In this document: piece after piece, positions 60,316-64,000 of the stretch
Layout of the letters: each line of letters opens with the position of its first letter
Numbering within the stretch: the first letter of the stretch is position 1
Assembly: GCF_965228935.1 (NCBI RefSeq)
Contig: NZ_OZ245846.1
Location: 3,348,001-3,412,000, forward strand
Source of the DNA: Ulvibacterium sp965228935
GTDB lineage: Bacteria; Bacteroidota; Bacteroidia; Flavobacteriales; Flavobacteriaceae
Length of the DNA: 64,000 bases
Direction of reading: 5' to 3'
Notes under the pieces: generated by a model
What the model was told of the DNA's origin: nothing
What the model saw: the letters and a program-made list of their open reading frames with translations, nothing else
Databases searched by the model: none
Translations under genes and position numbers: made by a program

Positions 60316-62178
60316 CTAGTTAAAATAAGTATCTAAGAAAAGACCTTGGTTAGAAATAAGCTTACGGTTCAATGGATAATAATGGAGCCCGGTATTGTTT
60401 TCAAAACACTCCATAGATTTTTCTACTTGCCCATTTAAATTGACCAAATGGGCCATGTCAATCTGATAACCGTCATAATCCCTTTCAAACATAGTTAGCT
60501 TTTCGTTTACGGCATCATATTTTATTTTATATATGTTGGTTATTTCAGAAACGTTTATTGAAGTATTTTGCCCGTAACTATATATTACAGGATTGCCATA
60601 AACATTACTGTATACGCATAATTGCTTTTCTGGGATAAAAATGACCTCATGAGCCGAAACGTTATTTGTGGTTTCTAATGTTTCTATTGCTTCATAAGAT
60701 TGATTATTAAGCAGATATATTGTTCCTTGATTAAAAATCGCCGAACCATCTTCAGCTATAAAAAAACTATAATCCACTACGTCTTGGTATACCAATTCAT
60801 CAGTCTCGGTGTTGTAGATTGAAACATCGCTGCCATTGGTCCTTTCAATAATTAAGAATCTATTCCTCAAACGGGTAAAAATAAAATTTGAAGGGGGCAC
60901 GTAATCTGTTGATTCAAAAGTTTCTTTGATGGTCAGTGAAGAAGGGTCAACAATGAATGAAGAGTCAAATAAATCTAAAATAAGATCATTGGTAACGGGA
61001 TCAACTATTAAATCAACATAACTATCGTAAATCGTAAAGAGGTTTCTTGAATTTAACACTTCTAGATTTTCGGGGTCAAGCTCATATAACAAGACATCCC
61101 TTGGTGCATTAAAAGAGCTTGAGCCATCTAAAACTACCGTGAAAATTGAGTTTCTTTCTTTGCCGAATACGTAAGTTCTACCCCAGGGCACATCAAAAGT
61201 CTTACCGAAATGTATTCGTTCAGATACATGGTGTAGGCCATAACCACTGTTATTTCTTTGTAAGTCAAGCGAATGGTATTCCTGCTGCCCAAAAGTAGGT
61301 GCATCGTTGACTACATATTCGCCCCCTCTATTGCTAAGTGTAACAAAATTGTTATTTGGGCGCACATTATAATTGTAATTCTCAAAATTGTTGTAGAGCG
61401 GATGTTCTTCCCAAATAAACGTATAGCTCGAACCATCTATAATTTCTCCATACATTTTTGGTTTCTCTAGGGTCAAATTAATTCGCTCACCCTCCGTTTC
61501 ACCATATCTATTTTTTAAGGTTATGCTAAAATCCATGGCTAAATCTGTGCTAATGGTATCATTGAACTGCAGGCTATTTATGATATCTTGGTCGAGCTCA
61601 ATTTTTCTCCGGGCCGGGTAATCATCTGGAGGATATACATTTAGATAGGCTTCTTGAAAAATATTGTCTTCAACTGAATTCCAATTAAGGAAAATGGAAC
61701 CGTCAATTACCTCTACCCCTAAGATTGTTATTGGCTTGGGGCTAGATTTGTCGACAATTATCGTGTAGCGTAAAACACCTTCATAACGTTCAATTTCATT
61801 CAGGTCGGCCAGACTTCCTGAACCCGAAGAATATTGAAATTTTATTACAACTTCATGTTCCCCTTCTGATAACGCATCAGGACTAATTTCAAAAGAGTCA
61901 CTAGTATTTGTACTTCCTAAAATTCCCCGATCGTCTATTGCCACATTTACATCATATAGTCTATGCTTGTTGTTTCCGTTAAAAACATAGCTTGCCATTA
62001 TAGGTTGAGAAACAATCATATTGTTTTCTAATAAGGAGACAGTCATTATCGCACTGGATTCAGGCTGTTCCAAATCGACAAAATAATCTTCCGAAAATTC
62101 AAATGAACATGAAAGAAATAGGCTAAAAAAAAGAAACTGCATTAGGCGATTAGTCCATCTTTTTTGGATCACCTTCAT
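60316..62178 (-). CDS. Large lipoprotein with Ig-like and beta-propeller-like parts
   Basis: About 620 residues from the ATG at 62178 (the frame opens at 62226). A lipoprotein signal (LMQFLFFSLFLSC) precedes two to three beta-sandwich-like segments (about residues 20-250) and a C-terminal half with repeated strands that resemble a YncE/WD-type propeller (DVLLYELDPENLEVLNSRNLFTI, LILDLFDSSFIVDPSSLTI). No enzyme motif. AT-rich. Likely an outer-surface protein paired with the barrel protein that follows. Confidence 0.72.
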   Translation of the reverse strand: MKVIQKRWTNRLMQFLFFSLFLSCSFEFSEDYFVDLEQPESSAIMTVSLLENNMIVSQPIMASYVFNGNNKHRLYDVNVAIDDRGILGSTNTSDSFEISPDALSEGEHEVVIKFQYSSGSGSLADLNEIERYEGVLRYTIIVDKSSPKPITILGVEVIDGSIFLNWNSVEDNIFQEAYLNVYPPDDYPARRKIELDQDIINSLQFNDTISTDLAMDFSITLKNRYGETEGERINLTLEKPKMYGEIIDGSSYTFIWEEHPLYNNFENYNYNVRPNNNFVTLSNRGGEYVVNDAPTFGQQEYHSLDLQRNNSGYGLHHVSERIHFGKTFDVPWGRTYVFGKERNSIFTVVLDGSSSFNAPRDVLLYELDPENLEVLNSRNLFTIYDSYVDLIVDPVTNDLILDLFDSSFIVDPSSLTIKETFESTDYVPPSNFIFTRLRNRFLIIERTNGSDVSIYNTETDELVYQDVVDYSFFIAEDGSAIFNQGTIYLLNNQSYEAIETLETTNNVSAHEVIFIPEKQLCVYSNVYGNPVIYSYGQNTSINVSEITNIYKIKYDAVNEKLTMFERDYDGYQIDMAHLVNLNGQVEKSMECFENNTGLHYYPLNRKLISNQGLFLDTYFN

Positions 62179-62499
62179 AGCTATTGATTTTGGGTTGTAG
62201 ACAAGAATACTAAGAATACACTTCATTATAAAATCGAAACGGGATTTTTCGATTTATGGTCTATTTGATTGGACAAATAAGTATTTCTTGGTTGTAACTT
62301 TCTTAAAATTCTGATTAGTTCTTCAAACTTACTTAGAACGGTTTGTATATGAAAGGTAGCGGGTTCAAACACTAACTTTTCGGGTTATAACAGACCTTTA
62401 ATTTGTTCGTTTTCTCTCGATTAAGCGGTATATCGCTATTTTTTATATACGTTGTTATCGGCTTTTTTCTTGCTTTTTAATAAGATAGAAAGCTTAAAA
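62179..62499. other. AT-rich spacer downstream of the FRG-domain gene
   Basis: No gene seen. Contains a near-palindrome GCGGTATATCGC (62425-62436) and TACGTTGTTATCGGC followed by T6 (from 62448). The latter resembles junction sequences seen between cassette-like accessory genes in this phylum. Evidence is weak. Confidence 0.35.
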
Positions 62500-64000
62500 T
62501 TAACTTTCTCCAATTATGTCAAGATAATATGGATTGGTGTTTATAACTAAGCCTTCTATTGGGGTGGCGGCAGTAGAAGGTATTATATCTTCAGACATTA
62601 GATTAATAAATTTTTCAAAAGTGTAAGCGGATTTAATATATCTAGCGCAATATAATGTATCTCTGAAATCCATTTTCCCAGAATCATTTAGTCTTTCCTT
62701 TTTAATCAATTTGTAAAAATCTGGGCGAAGGGCATTTAATATTCTTTGTTTACTACAAAAGCCCCTGCCTCTGACTTTTCGACCTAGTATTTCAATTCCC
62801 TCAGGATCACTAAAAACATCATAGAGTCTAAATGAAATTATTGTTATATATCTTGCAATTGTCCTAGAGATTTGATTATTGCTATATGGTAAATATCTCA
62901 TTCCTGAATAGATCGAATTCACCATTTCAGCTACCGTAAATTCAGTAAACTCATCTTTCTTTTTTGAAATCCCACCTTCTCCGTCAACATAAAGTTGCAT
63001 TCTGTCCTCTGACTGAATATTCCATTTTATGTGACTTCTTGTAAATTCATCTCTTCCAGAAATGACTTTTTTCAACTGTTTAAAAATATAATTTCCTAAA
63101 TCATCTTTATTGTTAAAATCAGGAAGTGATATCTCTACTTCAACAAAAGATGTACTACTAAAATACCTTTCATTTGGTTCTTTAGCCCAAGTTTCAGCAA
63201 ATTCTGATAACCATGATTCATGCATATCAGGAATTTTATTTTGAGAAAAAAAACTTGATATTTCCTTCTTAGTGCTATCTTCTCTTCCAATATGGATTTT
63301 GTGGACAAAGATTTTTTGCATATTCTTATCGCGTTCTGGGTAGCCTTCAATCAAAAAATATTGATCTAGTAGAACTTCTAAATGACTCTTGGACGATGGA
63401 TAAATTTTTTCTTTATCAAGAATTTCTAAGCTTGGGTTTTGTGGAAAATAAATGTGTAAAAAACAAGAAAACATTTCAAGATATGATGGGTCAACATGGC
63501 ACCTTAAAAACGCACCCTCTTGAGCTTGCAATCGCCATAGGTTCTTTACATCTATTTCTATAATATCAGTCAATATGTGACCTTCTTTTTCGTATCGTCT
63601 TTGATTCATGTCATTCCATGAATTGAGAAATCTTATTTTATTTACACATATAATAGTTCCGGTATCACCCTGTATGCCACCATCTGTCGCAAAGAATCCA
63701 GCAATTTTTGGAGAATAGGAAAAGTCCAAAAAAGGTGTTTTTAAACCATAATGTTGAGCGACTGCTATAATTGAATTTTCATTATCGTGCAGTGAATTCA
63801 GATCTGGTGTTTGGTGAACCCATTCTGCGAATTTTTTCAATCTTTGATTGACTTCCTTTATATCTACTCCATCTCGATGAGCAGATGGTTGAATTGGAAA
63901 AGTATGCCTTTGTCCTCTAAATAAATCGTATTCTCCAGATTCTTTTAGCTCTTCAGCAAGTTTTAAAGCAGACCGAAAATCATTGGCATAATGTTCAGGA
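62500..64000 (-). CDS. FRG-domain protein, 5' end outside the window
   Basis: At least 500 codons; the frame stays open to the right edge, so a start inside the window (for example the TTG at 63838-63840) should not be used. Near the visible N-terminus YDLFRGQRHTFPIQPSAHR carries the F-R-G motif that names the domain, and AQHYGLKTPFLDFSYSPKIAGFFA is its second block. The C-terminal half (about 250 residues) is unrecognised. FRG proteins have unknown activity and are frequent in mobile and defence-rich regions. Composition is very AT-rich compared with the fad region. Confidence 0.85.
   Translation of the reverse strand, partial: PEHYANDFRSALKLAEELKESGEYDLFRGQRHTFPIQPSAHRDGVDIKEVNQRLKKFAEWVHQTPDLNSLHDNENSIIAVAQHYGLKTPFLDFSYSPKIAGFFATDGGIQGDTGTIICVNKIRFLNSWNDMNQRRYEKEGHILTDIIEIDVKNLWRLQAQEGAFLRCHVDPSYLEMFSCFLHIYFPQNPSLEILDKEKIYPSSKSHLEVLLDQYFLIEGYPERDKNMQKIFVHKIHIGREDSTKKEISSFFSQNKIPDMHESWLSEFAETWAKEPNERYFSSTSFVEVEISLPDFNNKDDLGNYIFKQLKKVISGRDEFTRSHIKWNIQSEDRMQLYVDGEGGISKKKDEFTEFTVAEMVNSIYSGMRYLPYSNNQISRTIARYITIISFRLYDVFSDPEGIEILGRKVRGRGFCSKQRILNALRPDFYKLIKKERLNDSGKMDFRDTLYCARYIKSAYTFEKFINLMSEDIIPSTAATPIEGLVINTNPYYLDIIGES

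Overview
The window reads as a chromosomal segment of a marine-type Flavobacteriaceae (Bacteroidota). The reasons are the many TAnnTTTG-type -7 boxes upstream of genes, type B ribosomal protein L31, a short CarB without its allosteric tail, four-helix-bundle (23S rRNA IVP-family) genes, DUF4199/DUF6263/DUF6515-like proteins and lipoproteins with Cys soon after a short signal. Genus cannot be fixed from sequence alone. No rRNA, tRNA, CRISPR array, transposase or integrase was seen.

Layout. 0-9.7 kb: the N-terminal end of an M1 aminopeptidase, a fused trehalose-6-P synthase/phosphatase divergent from a GH15 hydrolase, a sigma factor/anti-sigma pair followed by two exported proteins, and a PLP decarboxylase. 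9.8-20.7 kb: an M49 dipeptidyl peptidase III lipoprotein, then a minus-strand fatty-acid beta-oxidation locus: fadD-type ligase, marR, and marR-fadN-fadA-fadE. That operon matches the gene order of Bacillus fadNAE but carries a small four-helix-bundle gene in each of its two spacers. 20.9-27.5 kb: GNAT, purL, an RsmB-type rRNA methylase and a YCF48-like lipoprotein. 27.5-34.8 kb: a second ECF sigma/anti-sigma/Spy-like unit downstream of an ABC exporter, phosphohexomutase, GT2 glycosyltransferase and DUF4199 gene. 34.9-45.8 kb: housekeeping genes (rpmE2, a GlmU-like protein, a heparinase-I-like lyase, mtaB, lytic transglycosylase, rpmH, carB). 45.9-55.2 kb: oxidoreductases, two small membrane proteins beside a 7-bp tandem repeat, a GntR/ABC transporter unit with its likely operator, a second PLP decarboxylase, a GIY-YIG protein and a paralogous dehydrogenase. 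55.2-64.0 kb: a more AT-rich accessory stretch with orphan membrane, lipoprotein and outer-membrane genes, almost all on the minus strand, ending in an FRG-domain gene cut by the window edge.

Main points. Each four-helix-bundle gene in the fad operon is bracketed by an imperfect inverted repeat that would pair in the mRNA and enclose the gene, as in the intervening sequences of 23S rRNA where this protein family was first found. The two elements share a 10-mer and have nearly equal size. A perfect 20-bp palindrome lies at the marR-fad promoter, and an 11-bp-arm inverted repeat lies just downstream of the -7 box of the GntR/ABC operon; both are strong operator candidates. mtaB carries an in-frame copy of a widespread short dispersed repeat. 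Several starts were moved downstream of the longest open frame because promoter boxes, signal peptides or neighbouring genes decide them.
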